Of a DNA stretch of 36,633 bases, positions 16,118 through 23,917 are shown in pieces (positions within the stretch are counted from its first letter, which is position 1; each line of letters starts with the position of its first letter). Origin of the DNA: Flavobacteriaceae bacterium UBA3591 (GTDB lineage: Bacteria > Bacteroidota > Bacteroidia > Flavobacteriales > Flavobacteriaceae); contig DFMO01000001.1 of assembly GCA_002375695.1 (NCBI GenBank), positions 1-36,633 on the forward strand, in the 5' to 3' direction. The position numbers were made by a program, and so were the translations under genes. The notes beneath the pieces were generated by a model, which made no database searches, had not been told where the DNA came from, and saw only the letters and a program-made list of their open reading frames with translations.

Positions 16118-16831
16118 TTATCCTTGAATAATAAATAAGGTGGGTCTTTTATGAAGGTCCACCTTTATTTTTTTCCACTGGGCTGCAGTAGTTGTTTTTA
16201 TATATTCGGTAGGTAGCGTAATATCGGCAGCTACACAAATTTTGGTACCGGGCGTTAAATTTTGAATTAAACTCGCTAACATTTGATTGTTTCTATACGG
16301 AGTTTCAATAAATAACTGTGCTTGGTTATGGCTTTTTGAGATTTTCTCCAGCCGTTTTAATTCTACTTTTCTTTCTCGTTTATCGATTGGTAAATACCCG
16401 TTAAAAGCAAAATTCTGCCCATTTAAACCGCTTGCCATCATTGCCAATAAAATAGACGAAGGGCCTACCAACGGGATTACCCTAATTCCTAAGTCGTGAG
16501 CATTTTCAACCGCACGAGCGCCTGGGTCTGCAATTCCTGGGCAACCAGCATCGCTAATAACACCCACATCAAAACCCTCTAAACACGGGTTGAGCATAGA
16601 GGGTATTTCTTCTTCACGAGTAAATTTATTTATTTCCTGAAAATGTAAATTCGGTTGCTTTTTTTCGGGAACGATACTTTTTATAAACCGTCGTGTATTT
16701 TTTTCGTGCTCTACAATATAATGATCAATCTTTTCGATTGCTTTTTTTACCGAAATAGGAAGAACAGCTAAAGGCGGTACTTCGCCCATGGGGCAAGGAA
16801 TTAAATATAAATCTCCTTTTTTTAAATTCAT
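16118..16831 (-). CDS. RsmI-like tetrapyrrole-methylase-fold SAM methyltransferase
   Basis: The 237-residue protein begins LYLIPCPMGEVPP, a variant of the LYLVATPIGN start of RsmI, and contains GVISDAGCPGIADPGA and IPLVGPSSILLAMMASGLNGQNFAFNG-type motifs (SAM pocket), with FIETPYRNN further on. RsmI methylates C1402 of 16S rRNA, but this shorter protein lacks RsmI's C-terminal region and has a diverged start, so it may be a paralogue with another target; I withhold the symbol. It starts at ATG, overlapping the upstream sugar-dehydrogenase stop as ATGA, so translation is probably coupled. Cytoplasmic. Confidence 0.85.
   Translation of the reverse strand: MNLKKGDLYLIPCPMGEVPPLAVLPISVKKAIEKIDHYIVEHEKNTRRFIKSIVPEKKQPNLHFQEINKFTREEEIPSMLNPCLEGFDVGVISDAGCPGIADPGARAVENAHDLGIRVIPLVGPSSILLAMMASGLNGQNFAFNGYLPIDKRERKVELKRLEKISKSHNQAQLFIETPYRNNQMLASLIQNLTPGTKICVAADITLPTEYIKTTTAAQWKKIKVDLHKRPTLFIIQG
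16137..16172 (+). terminator. Terminator for lysozyme-like paralogue 2, inside the converging gene
   Basis: The stem AAGGTGG/CCACCTT (16137-16143 with 16159-16165) is followed by a T-rich tract (TTATTTTTTTCC) on the plus strand. It lies within the 3' coding end of the RsmI-like gene, 23 bp past the paralogue 2 stop. Confidence 0.6.
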
Positions 16832-18204
16832 TTAATTATTATTTTTTTTACGAAAGTGCGACCGGTATCAGACTTAATTTTAGCAAAATAAACACCCGAA
16901 TTTATTTTAGAAATATTTAAACGTATTTCATTAGAATTCACATTTTCCGAAGATAAAATAATACGCCCGCTTACATCGTAAATAGCGATGTTACTAAAAT
17001 TATCATTGTTAAGGACAAATGTAATATTATTTGATGCAGGATTTGGAAATATTTTAAGCTGGTTTTTTTGTTGAAATTCGGCTGAATTTGCAATTACACT
17101 GCCTACCACCTTATAAATAAATCCATTTAAATCAACTATGTACAACTCCTTATTAACGTCTTCACCAAATGAAACCCAACTGCCACTAAATGACCCATAA
17201 TTGGTGATATTACCTGCGTTGTTCACGCTTCCAATAAGGCCACTGCAAAAGTCGGCAAAAAAATACAATCCCGATATATCTGTATAAACCGATCCTCGAT
17301 AAACATACCCGCCAGTAATAGAGCAGTTGCCGTTACTGTGAGAATATTCGGCAAATGGGAAAGTTAAATCTCCTTGTGGAGGACAGTTTTGCGTATTATA
17401 TGGTTGGGTGCCTTCGTAGCATCGCCAGCCGTAGTTTAGTCCCGCATCGGTGGCATTGGCTCGGTTAATTTCTTCAATACTAGTTTGGCCAACATCGGCA
17501 ATCCAGATTGTGTTATCGGTAAAATCAAATGAAAATCGCCACGGGTTACGTAAACCGTAAGCCCAAATTTCGTCTAAAGCATTGGGATTGCCAACAAACG
17601 GATTATCTGCCGGAATACCGTAATTATTTCCGCCTGTTGTGTTATCTACATCTATTCGTAAAATTTTTCCGAGAAAGTAGTTTAAATCTTGTGCTCGGTT
17701 GTTGGGATCGCCGCTACCACCGCCGTCACCAGAGGCGATGTATAAATAATTGTCCGGGCCAAATGCTAAATCGCCTCCATTGTGATTTGAAGCTGGTTGC
17801 GAAAAAGATAACAAAGGTAGCTCTGAAGAAGGATCGGCAACATCGGTATTGCTACTTACCGAAAATCTAGATATTTGTGTATCTCCGGCAGTATTTGTGT
17901 AGTTTACATAAAAATACCCAGTGTTTTCGTAATCTGGATGAAACGCTAAACCCAATAAACCGCGCTCACCATTTGTTGAAATTAAAGATGAAATATCTAA
18001 AAAAGGAGTGGCGTTAACGGTACCATTAGCTTGAATTATTTTTATTTTCCCACCCTTTTCAACAACAAATAGTCTATCGTCGTTGGCGTGTTTTAAACTA
18101 AGGGGTTGACTTAAATTTTCGCTAAAAAGTTCTAGTGAAATATCCTGTGAATTTGCCGAAAATGTAAAAAGACAAATTATTAAAAGAAGTGTAATTTTTT
18201 TCAT
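16828..18204 (-). CDS. Secreted PQQ-dependent sugar (glucose/sorbosone) dehydrogenase with T9SS sorting tail
   Basis: The 458-residue protein has a signal peptide (about 1-19), a six-bladed GSDH beta-propeller (about 25-365) with GERGLLGLAFHPDY, HNGGDLAFGPDNYLYIASGDGG, LNYFLGKILRIDVD and EIWAYGLRNPWRFSFD, and a C-terminal type IX secretion type A sorting domain (about 385-458: LKIFPNPASN, IYDVSGRII, GVYFAKI, ending in basic KKIIIK). The propeller family oxidises aldose sugars or related compounds with PQQ; the actual substrate here is unknown. The sorting tail predicts export and surface attachment or release. ATG start. Its stop overlaps the start of the RsmI-like gene by 4 bp. Confidence 0.92.
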   Translation of the reverse strand: MKKITLLLIICLFTFSANSQDISLELFSENLSQPLSLKHANDDRLFVVEKGGKIKIIQANGTVNATPFLDISSLISTNGERGLLGLAFHPDYENTGYFYVNYTNTAGDTQISRFSVSSNTDVADPSSELPLLSFSQPASNHNGGDLAFGPDNYLYIASGDGGGSGDPNNRAQDLNYFLGKILRIDVDNTTGGNNYGIPADNPFVGNPNALDEIWAYGLRNPWRFSFDFTDNTIWIADVGQTSIEEINRANATDAGLNYGWRCYEGTQPYNTQNCPPQGDLTFPFAEYSHSNGNCSITGGYVYRGSVYTDISGLYFFADFCSGLIGSVNNAGNITNYGSFSGSWVSFGEDVNKELYIVDLNGFIYKVVGSVIANSAEFQQKNQLKIFPNPASNNITFVLNNDNFSNIAIYDVSGRIILSSENVNSNEIRLNISKINSGVYFAKIKSDTGRTFVKKIIIK

Positions 18205-18250
18205 GACTGCTTTGGTTATTTCTTAAAAATAAGAAAAACAGCCGAATATA

Positions 18251-18712
18251 TTAATTTAAACGTGCTGCAATTTGATCGCAGGCTTCGTCGAGCATCTTAT
18301 AAACATTTTCAAATCCAGAGTCGCCACCAAAATAGGGGTCTGGTACATCGACGTTTTCACCGGGAAAAATTTCATTGAGAATTAACTTAACTTTCTCCCT
18401 ATCGGCATTAGATGTGGCAAGTGCTAAAACATCTTCTTTATTGCTATTATCCATAACAAAAATTTCATCAAAATTGTCGAAATCACTTTTGTCGAATTGT
18501 CTGCCACGTTGTTGCGTAATGTCTATATTGTATTTTTTACCCACGGCAATACTCCTTTTGTCGGGCTGTTCGCCCACGTGCCAATGGCCTGTCCCGGCAG
18601 ACTCTATTAAAACTTTTGAAGGGTCTACCTTAGATTTTAATATACCTTCGGCCAAGGGTGAACGGCAAATATTTCCGAGGCAAACCATCAAAATTTTGTG
18701 TTTTTTATCCAC
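18251..18712 (-). CDS. Low-molecular-weight protein tyrosine phosphatase
   Basis: The N-terminal P-loop MVCLGNICRSPLAEG contains the CX5RS signature with nucleophile Cys11 and Arg17, and the general acid Asp125 is in VPDPYFGG. Length (153 aa) is standard for the LMW-PTP family. The start codon is GTG at 18712; no ATG is available before the P-loop. Members control tyrosine phosphorylation, often in polysaccharide export, but no Wzc-type kinase or capsule gene is nearby, so its substrate is unknown. It lies downstream of dnaA on the same strand, separated by the strong dnaA terminator, and upstream of nothing obviously co-transcribed. Confidence 0.95.
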   Translation of the reverse strand: MDKKHKILMVCLGNICRSPLAEGILKSKVDPSKVLIESAGTGHWHVGEQPDKRSIAVGKKYNIDITQQRGRQFDKSDFDNFDEIFVMDNSNKEDVLALATSNADREKVKLILNEIFPGENVDVPDPYFGGDSGFENVYKMLDEACDQIAARLN

Positions 18713-18760
18713 GATTAAAGTAAATTTAATAGTTAATGAAGAAATTTTGAAAGTAAAAAT

Positions 18761-18804
18761 TTAAGTAAAAAGCTAACAAATTACAATGTTAGCTTTTTAC
18801 TTAA
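18761..18804 (-). terminator. 18-bp perfect hairpin overlapping the end of dnaA
   Basis: Arms 18761-18778 and 18787-18804 pair perfectly (outer TTAAGTAAAA, core GCTAACA) around an 8-nt loop. The stop codon (18781-18783) lies in the loop and the last seven dnaA codons make up the upstream arm on the minus strand. T-rich stretches in and after the distal arm make it a terminator between dnaA and the phosphatase gene. Confidence 0.8.
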
Positions 18805-20208
18805 GTCTTCAACGTATTTTCGAAATTGTTTATCGGTACTCGAAAGATTGTCAACAGTTTTACAAGCGTGTAGTACGGTTGCGTGGTCGCGCTGCCCAAT
18901 TTGAGACCCAATAGAAGCCAATGAAGCTTTGGTGAATTTTTTAGCAAAAAACATAGCCAATTGTCGCGCTTGTACAATATGCCTCTTTCTTGTTTTTGAT
19001 TGTAAAGTGTCTACGTCCATTTGGAAGTAATCACTCACCACTTTTTGAATATATTCTATAGAAACTTCACGTTTTGTATGCTTTACATAATTGTCTACAA
19101 TTTTACGTGCAAGGTCTATTGTAATTTCTTTTTTGTTAAATGAAGAATGTGCAATTAACGAAATAATAGCGCCTTCTAATTCGCGAATATTAGTTTTTAT
19201 GTTATTTGCCAAAAACTCAATTATATCTTCGGGCATTTCTACACCATCGCGATATAGTTTGTTTTTAATAATGGCAACACGCGTATCGTAATCGGGGTGG
19301 TTTAATTCGGCCGAAAGTCCCCATTTAAACCTCGATAGTAAACGCTGTTCAATATCAATCATATCTACGGGCGCCTTATCGCTGGTTAAAATAACCTGTT
19401 TCCCGTTTTGGTGTAAATGATTAAAAATGTGGAAGAAAACGTCTTGCGTACCCGCTTTTCCTGAAAGCAATTGAATATCATCCACGATCAATACATCAAT
19501 AATTTGATAGAAATGTATAAAATCGTTGCGATTGTTCTTTTTTACAGACTCTATATATTGTTGTGTAAATTTTTCGGCTGAAATATATAGTACCGTTTTT
19601 TCGGGGTATTTATCTTTAATGTCAACGCCTATTGCGTGACCCAAATGTGTTTTACCCAGGCCTACTCCACCAAATATTAATAGGGGGTTAAAAGACGTAC
19701 CGCCGGGTTTATTGGCAACTGCTAATCCTGCAGATCGCGCCAACCTATTAGATTCGCCTTCGAGGAAACTCTCAAAGTTATAATTAGGATTTAGTTGCGA
19801 TTCAATTTTTACATTTCTAATTCCGGGAATTACAAATGGATTTTTTAGCTCGGGGCTTTTATTTTTTACCGGTACATCAACTTCTTGCGATTGTAAATTG
19901 CTTCGGTTGGCACTTGGGATTTTTTCGGTAAAAGGTTGCTTGTTGCCGTAGGTGTTTTCCATTCTAATAATGTAAACCAATTTGGCATTTTTACCTAATT
20001 CTTTAGTGAGTGCAACTTTTAAAATTTTAACATAGTGTTCTTCTAGCCATTCGTAGAAAAATTTACTTGGAACTTGTATGCTTAAAGCACTATCGGTTAG
20101 CTTAACCGCTTTTATAGGCTCGAACCAAGTCTTGTATGCCTGCGAAGTAATATTATCTTCGATAAAAGCCAAACAATTGTTCCAAACCGATTCCGCAGTT
20201 CTGCTCAT
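18781..20208 (-). CDS. dnaA: Chromosomal replication initiator DnaA
   Basis: DnaA binds origin DnaA boxes and melts oriC to start replication. All four domains are visible in 475 residues: N-terminal oligomerisation domain I (about 1-85, VWNNCLAFIEDNITSQAYKTWFEP), a linker (about 86-135), the AAA+ domain with Walker A GGVGLGKT (180-187) and Walker B VLIVDDIQLL (Asp243, Asp244), and DNA-binding domain IV with the IGQRDHATVLHA signature. It starts at ATG. CAAATATG at 20291-20298 is one mismatch from a -7 element on the minus strand. The upstream spacer holds one DnaA-box-like site (TTATCCAAA, minus strand, 20367-20375), possibly autoregulatory. Neighbours are not the dnaN-recF set seen elsewhere. 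Confidence 0.98.
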   Translation of the reverse strand: MSRTAESVWNNCLAFIEDNITSQAYKTWFEPIKAVKLTDSALSIQVPSKFFYEWLEEHYVKILKVALTKELGKNAKLVYIIRMENTYGNKQPFTEKIPSANRSNLQSQEVDVPVKNKSPELKNPFVIPGIRNVKIESQLNPNYNFESFLEGESNRLARSAGLAVANKPGGTSFNPLLIFGGVGLGKTHLGHAIGVDIKDKYPEKTVLYISAEKFTQQYIESVKKNNRNDFIHFYQIIDVLIVDDIQLLSGKAGTQDVFFHIFNHLHQNGKQVILTSDKAPVDMIDIEQRLLSRFKWGLSAELNHPDYDTRVAIIKNKLYRDGVEMPEDIIEFLANNIKTNIRELEGAIISLIAHSSFNKKEITIDLARKIVDNYVKHTKREVSIEYIQKVVSDYFQMDVDTLQSKTRKRHIVQARQLAMFFAKKFTKASLASIGSQIGQRDHATVLHACKTVDNLSSTDKQFRKYVEDLSKKLTL

Positions 20209-20410
20209 AGTTAAAAGTTGTGTTTTTTTGTTTTTAAAATAAGGCCAAAAAATAGGGGATGGAATATTTTTGGGCTGTTAATCAACTGTGCAAATATGTG
20301 AACAAAAAAGTTATAAAAAAAACCACTTTGGGGTTGAATTATTAGTTTTTTTTCGCCATACTTGACTTTGGATAAAACTACAAAAAACTTTCATTAAAAG
20401 GTACTAAATA

Positions 20411-20812
20411 GTGAAGAATACTTTTACACAAATTAGAGTGCGATATGGCGAGACCGACCAGATGGGTGTAGTGTATTACGGAAACTATGCCCAGTACTTA
20501 GAACAAGGCAGAACAGAATGGCTTAGAGCGTTGGGGTTTAGCTATAAATGGATGGAAGCCAATAACATACACTTACCTGTGGTGCATTTAAGTATTGATT
20601 ATAAACAGCCGGCATACTACGACGATTTGCTTACTATAAAGACAAGTTTAAAGAAAACGCCCACTGTTAAAATTGAATTTGAATACGAAATTTATAATCA
20701 ATCCAAACAACTTTTGGTAAAGGCAACTACTATTTTAGTTTTTATAAATAGCACCACCAAAAAGATAACCAAAGCACCAGCTTATTTATTAGACAGTTTA
20801 AAAGAAGATTAA
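20411..20812 (+). CDS. Acyl-CoA thioesterase, YbgC/FadM hotdog family
   Basis: The 133-residue protein has the 4HBT hotdog signature RYGETDQMGVVYYGNYAQYLE with the catalytic Asp16, then LPVVHLSIDYKQPAYYDDLL. It probably hydrolyses acyl-CoA thioesters in the cytoplasm; chain-length preference cannot be read from sequence. The start is GTG at 20411, with AAAAGG about 10 nt upstream acting as ribosome-binding site; no earlier in-frame ATG exists. It is divergent from dnaA over a 202-bp spacer and its stop directly abuts the stop of the converging YigZ gene with no base between. Confidence 0.93.
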   Translation: MKNTFTQIRVRYGETDQMGVVYYGNYAQYLEQGRTEWLRALGFSYKWMEANNIHLPVVHLSIDYKQPAYYDDLLTIKTSLKKTPTVKIEFEYEIYNQSKQLLVKATTILVFINSTTKKITKAPAYLLDSLKED

Positions 20813-21430
20813 TTACTCTTTAATAGGTTTAATATCAACTTTATAGGTGTTCTCAAAAAGCTGAAATATTCGGGTTGCATCTTTTTTGCGCACGGCAATT
20901 TCAAACTCGCAATTCAGTTCCATTTTTTGATTGGTAACAGTTAAATCTTCATCTTTTATAATGCGCATTACGGTGTTCATTTCGGGGTATTCAAATTTGA
21001 TTATAAAAGTTTCGTCTATCGTTCTCTTTACAATGTTACACTTTTCTAATGCCAATTGTGCTCCAGTTTTATAAGCTTGAATCAAGCCGCCTACACCCAA
21101 TTTTGTCCCGCCAAAGTAGCGAACTACTACAACTAACACATTTGTTACATCAAAAGATTGAAGTTGACCATAAATTGGCATTCCCGCACTGTTTGAAGGT
21201 TCGCCATCGTCATTGGCGCGATAGTGTTCATAGCCTTTTCCTAATTGCCATGCATAACACCAATGCCGCGCACTGTGGTGTTGTTTTTTTAAAGCTTCAA
21301 TGTGTTCTTTAATTTCAACTTCGGTGGTAACAGGAAACGCATAGCCGTAAAACTTACTGCCTTTCTCTTTAAATAAAGCTTCTTCCGAAGGTTTTAAAAT
21401 TGTTTTATATGTGTCTTTTTCGATTTCCAA
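20813..21430 (-). CDS. YigZ/IMPACT family protein
   Basis: The 205-residue protein carries the UPF0029 signature: KKQHHSARHWCYAW, NDDGEPSNSAGMPI and VVVRYFGGTKLGVGGLI, followed by a C-terminal ferredoxin-like domain (about 135-200). The E. coli and yeast relatives (YigZ, Yih1/IMPACT) are linked to translation control, but the bacterial biochemical role is not settled. The start appears to be TTG at 21430, since homologues begin just at this point and no ATG precedes. It is the last gene of a ribD-EamA-yigZ run, 27 bp after the transporter. Confidence 0.92.
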   Translation of the reverse strand: MEIEKDTYKTILKPSEEALFKEKGSKFYGYAFPVTTEVEIKEHIEALKKQHHSARHWCYAWQLGKGYEHYRANDDGEPSNSAGMPIYGQLQSFDVTNVLVVVVRYFGGTKLGVGGLIQAYKTGAQLALEKCNIVKRTIDETFIIKFEYPEMNTVMRIIKDEDLTVTNQKMELNCEFEIAVRKKDATRIFQLFENTYKVDIKPIKE

Positions 21431-21457
21431 ATAAATTAAATTTCAAAATTCTCTAAA

Positions 21458-22330
21458 TTACCACTTTTCAAAGGCAATTAAAATAATACTCAATACGGCT
21501 AGGCCTATCCCAATCCAGTTTTTAACTAATAATTTTTCTTTAAAAAGTAAAATTCCGACAAATGTTGAAAACATAACAATGGCTACATTGTTTATGGTAA
21601 ATACTCCCGAGCTGTCAAAAATACCACTGCGCAACGCTTGGACTAAAAAATAAATTGAGAAATAATTTGGAATCCCCAATGCAATTCCGCCCAACACATT
21701 TTTAAATTTAAATTTAAAATTTCCTTTGCCCGCTTGAAACGCGACAATAACAAATCCAATAACCCCCGCCATAGCATAAATTATTGCCGAAAAAATAGGG
21801 ATGTCGTGTTCTGCAATTAGAGCGCCTTCCAGATATTTTATAGTAGTATCAATTAGGCCGCTTCCTAAAAACACCAAAATTGGATAAATAAAATTTGAGC
21901 GTTTTATGGCAATTCCTTCTTTACTTTTAATAGAAGCCAAATACACGGCAAAAAGCGCGAAAATTATACCTGTAATTTTTAAAATTCCGAAACTTTCATT
22001 GTAATAAATTAAACCAAAAACTATAGGAATTACTACGCTCATTTTTGTAGCTACTGAAACGGCAGATAAGCCACTACGTTGTGTTGTAAGTGCCATTAAA
22101 TTGAAGACAGTGATAAACAAAGCTCCTAAAATTAACGCAAACGGAAACCAACTATAATTAGGGATTGCAACAAAATCTATCGCCTCTTTTTGAAAAATTA
22201 TGCCGCAAAAACAAGCGGTGACGTAATTTACTGTAAGTGCGTGAAGGGTATTAATTTTATACTTTGAAAATAGCTTAAATACCACAAAAATCATGGTAGA
22301 TGAAAGAATGCTAAACAGTAGTGCTATCAA
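21458..22330 (-). CDS. EamA/DMT-superfamily transporter
   Basis: The 290-residue protein is almost entirely hydrophobic with about ten membrane helices in two repeats, the drug/metabolite transporter (EamA) pattern. Helix-end motifs such as STKMSVVIPIVFGLIYYNE-like sequence in the first half and TFVGILLFKEKL in the second are typical. It acts in the inner membrane on an unknown substrate. The start is TTG at 22330, overlapping the ribD TGA stop as TTGA, so translation is likely coupled to ribD. A flavin-pathway metabolite is a possible substrate by context only; a later ATG (22294) would cut into the first helix. Confidence 0.88.
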   Translation of the reverse strand: MIALLFSILSSTMIFVVFKLFSKYKINTLHALTVNYVTACFCGIIFQKEAIDFVAIPNYSWFPFALILGALFITVFNLMALTTQRSGLSAVSVATKMSVVIPIVFGLIYYNESFGILKITGIIFALFAVYLASIKSKEGIAIKRSNFIYPILVFLGSGLIDTTIKYLEGALIAEHDIPIFSAIIYAMAGVIGFVIVAFQAGKGNFKFKFKNVLGGIALGIPNYFSIYFLVQALRSGIFDSSGVFTINNVAIVMFSTFVGILLFKEKLLVKNWIGIGLAVLSIILIAFEKW

Positions 22331-23376
22331 GAGTTGGGGTTTTTAAAAAATTTTAAAATATCTTCTTTTATCTGTACTTCTGAAAACAATTCGCCTTTTA
22401 AATTGGGAGCTTTAACCCCTTCCAAAAAACTATTGTTGCCTGTAAAAATATAGGCTTCGTCCCACAAATTGGCGTCAATAAATGTTTGAAGCGTTTTTGC
22501 ACCACCTTCAATTATAACTGATTGTATTTTATTTTGGAAAAGCGAATCGCAAATTTGCTTCGGAATTTTAGAGGAAAAATCAATTTTTTCAAAAATTAAG
22601 TTTTCTTCTGAAGCGTGCTTCTGTTTGTTAAAAATAATTGTGGTGGCTTCCGCATTAAAAATTGATAGATTGTTGTTGAGGTTTAGATTTTTATCAATTA
22701 CAATCCGCGTAGGGTTTGTGCCGGTCCAATCTCTAACTGTAAGTGACGGGTTGTCTTGCGCTGCAGTATGGGTGCCCACTAAAATTGCTTGTTCGTGGGC
22801 GCGCATTTTATGTACTATTTGTCGCGAAAATTTGTTGGTTATCCAAACAGGTTGTGTTTTGGTTCGTGTTTCTTTTTTTGGAGCGATAAAACCATCGGCT
22901 GTTTCTGCCCATTTTAAAAAAATATAGGGTCTCTTTTTACGATGAAATGTAAAAAACCGTTTGTTTAACGCGTTACATTTATCTTCCAAAACACCAACAA
23001 TTACTTGGCATCCTGCTTCGGTTAGTCGTTTAATGCCACGGCCTGCCACTTGTGGGTTGGGGTCTAAACTTCCAATCACCACCTTTTTTATGCCACTCTC
23101 AATAATTAAATTTGCGCAGGGTGGGGTTTTCCCAAAATGACTGCACGGCTCTAAACTCACATAAATGGTGGCATTTTTTAAAATAGACGTGTTTTTTACT
23201 GCAGAAATAGCGTTTACTTCGGCATGTGGCAACCCAGCTTTATAGTGCCATCCTTCGGCAACAATCTGCTGGTTGTAGACTATTACACTGCCAACCAACG
23301 GATTTGGATAGGTGGTTCCCAGACCGTTTTTAGCGAGCTGTACACAGCGCATCATATATTTTTCGTGTATCTTCAC
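22327..23376 (-). CDS. ribD: Bifunctional pyrimidine deaminase/reductase RibD
   Basis: RibD carries out two steps of riboflavin synthesis: deamination of the pyrimidine and NADPH reduction of the ribosyl chain. The N-terminal deaminase domain has the zinc site His51-Ala-Glu53 (PHAEVNA) and Cys78/Cys87 (EPCSHFGKTPPC); the C-terminal reductase domain shows FLKWAETADGFIA and VIIEGGAKTLQTF. The frame runs open 54 codons further upstream, but that stretch would cover the divergent GNAT gene and has no family match. I therefore start at GTG 23376, giving the usual IHEKYMMRCVQLAKNGLG N-terminus and 349 residues. TATTTTTA, one mismatch from a -7 element, ends about 4 nt before it. It forms an operon with EamA and yigZ. 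Confidence 0.93.
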   Translation of the reverse strand: MKIHEKYMMRCVQLAKNGLGTTYPNPLVGSVIVYNQQIVAEGWHYKAGLPHAEVNAISAVKNTSILKNATIYVSLEPCSHFGKTPPCANLIIESGIKKVVIGSLDPNPQVAGRGIKRLTEAGCQVIVGVLEDKCNALNKRFFTFHRKKRPYIFLKWAETADGFIAPKKETRTKTQPVWITNKFSRQIVHKMRAHEQAILVGTHTAAQDNPSLTVRDWTGTNPTRIVIDKNLNLNNNLSIFNAEATTIIFNKQKHASEENLIFEKIDFSSKIPKQICDSLFQNKIQSVIIEGGAKTLQTFIDANLWDEAYIFTGNNSFLEGVKAPNLKGELFSEVQIKEDILKFFKNPNS

Positions 23377-23404
23377 GGCGTAAAAATACAAGGTTTTAAT
23401 TAGA

Positions 23405-23890
23405 ATGAGCGTACCCAAAATTCGTCTTATAAAAAAGAATGATAACCCGCAAATTGCCAGTGTAATACGCAGTGTGTTGATAGATTTTAATGTGCCAAAA
23501 AAAGGAACTGCATTTGCCGATAAAGCTTTGGATTGCATGTTTGAAACCTATCAAGATCCAAAGTCGGCATATTTTGTAGTGGACGTTAACGGTAAAATTA
23601 TTGGTGGCGCTGGTATTGCAAAATTGGCCAATTATAACGGCAATGTTTGCGAATTGCAAAAAATGTACTTTTTACCAGAAGCCAGAGGCAAAGGAATTGG
23701 GATGCAAATGATGGAGTTTTGTTTGGCAAAAGCTCGTGAATTTGAATATGAAAAAATTTACCTCGAAACCATGGATTATATGGCGAATGCTCAAAAACTT
23801 TACAAGGAGGCAGGATTTAAATTTATTGACGGCGCTTTAGGTGATACCGGCCATTTTTCTTGTCCGGTGCATATGCTTAAAACTCTTTAA
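23405..23890 (+). CDS. GNAT family N-acetyltransferase
   Basis: The 161-residue protein shows the GNAT core: VVDVNGKIIGGAGIAKL (strands 3-4 region), then LQKMYFLPEARGKGIGMQMM with the acetyl-CoA binding RGKGIG (~96-101), and a C-terminal AQKLYKEAGFKFI motif. The substrate cannot be assigned. It starts at ATG 28 bp from the divergent ribD start, so the promoters of the two genes must overlap or lie within coding sequence. prmC follows after 27 bp, probably co-transcribed. Confidence 0.9.
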   Translation: MSVPKIRLIKKNDNPQIASVIRSVLIDFNVPKKGTAFADKALDCMFETYQDPKSAYFVVDVNGKIIGGAGIAKLANYNGNVCELQKMYFLPEARGKGIGMQMMEFCLAKAREFEYEKIYLETMDYMANAQKLYKEAGFKFIDGALGDTGHFSCPVHMLKTL

Positions 23891-23917
23891 ACTGATTGTG
23901 AAATTGCAAACTTGCTT

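Noticed and set aside
18375..18764. 129-codon plus-strand frame over the phosphatase gene
   Set aside because: Antisense to the clearly functional LMW phosphatase, with low-complexity Ser/Leu composition.
7200..20410. Possible replication origin near dnaA, at the 12-kb strand switch, or in the 7.2-kb spacer
   Set aside because: Only isolated one-mismatch DnaA boxes are seen (TAATCCACA at 7291, TTATCCACG at 18705, TTATCCAAA on the minus strand at 20367). There is no cluster, no clear AT-rich unwinding repeat array, and I could not compute GC skew.
23377..23538. N-terminal extension of RibD by 54 residues
   Set aside because: It would overlap the divergent GNAT gene and is not part of the RibD family; the GTG at 23376 gives the canonical N-terminus.
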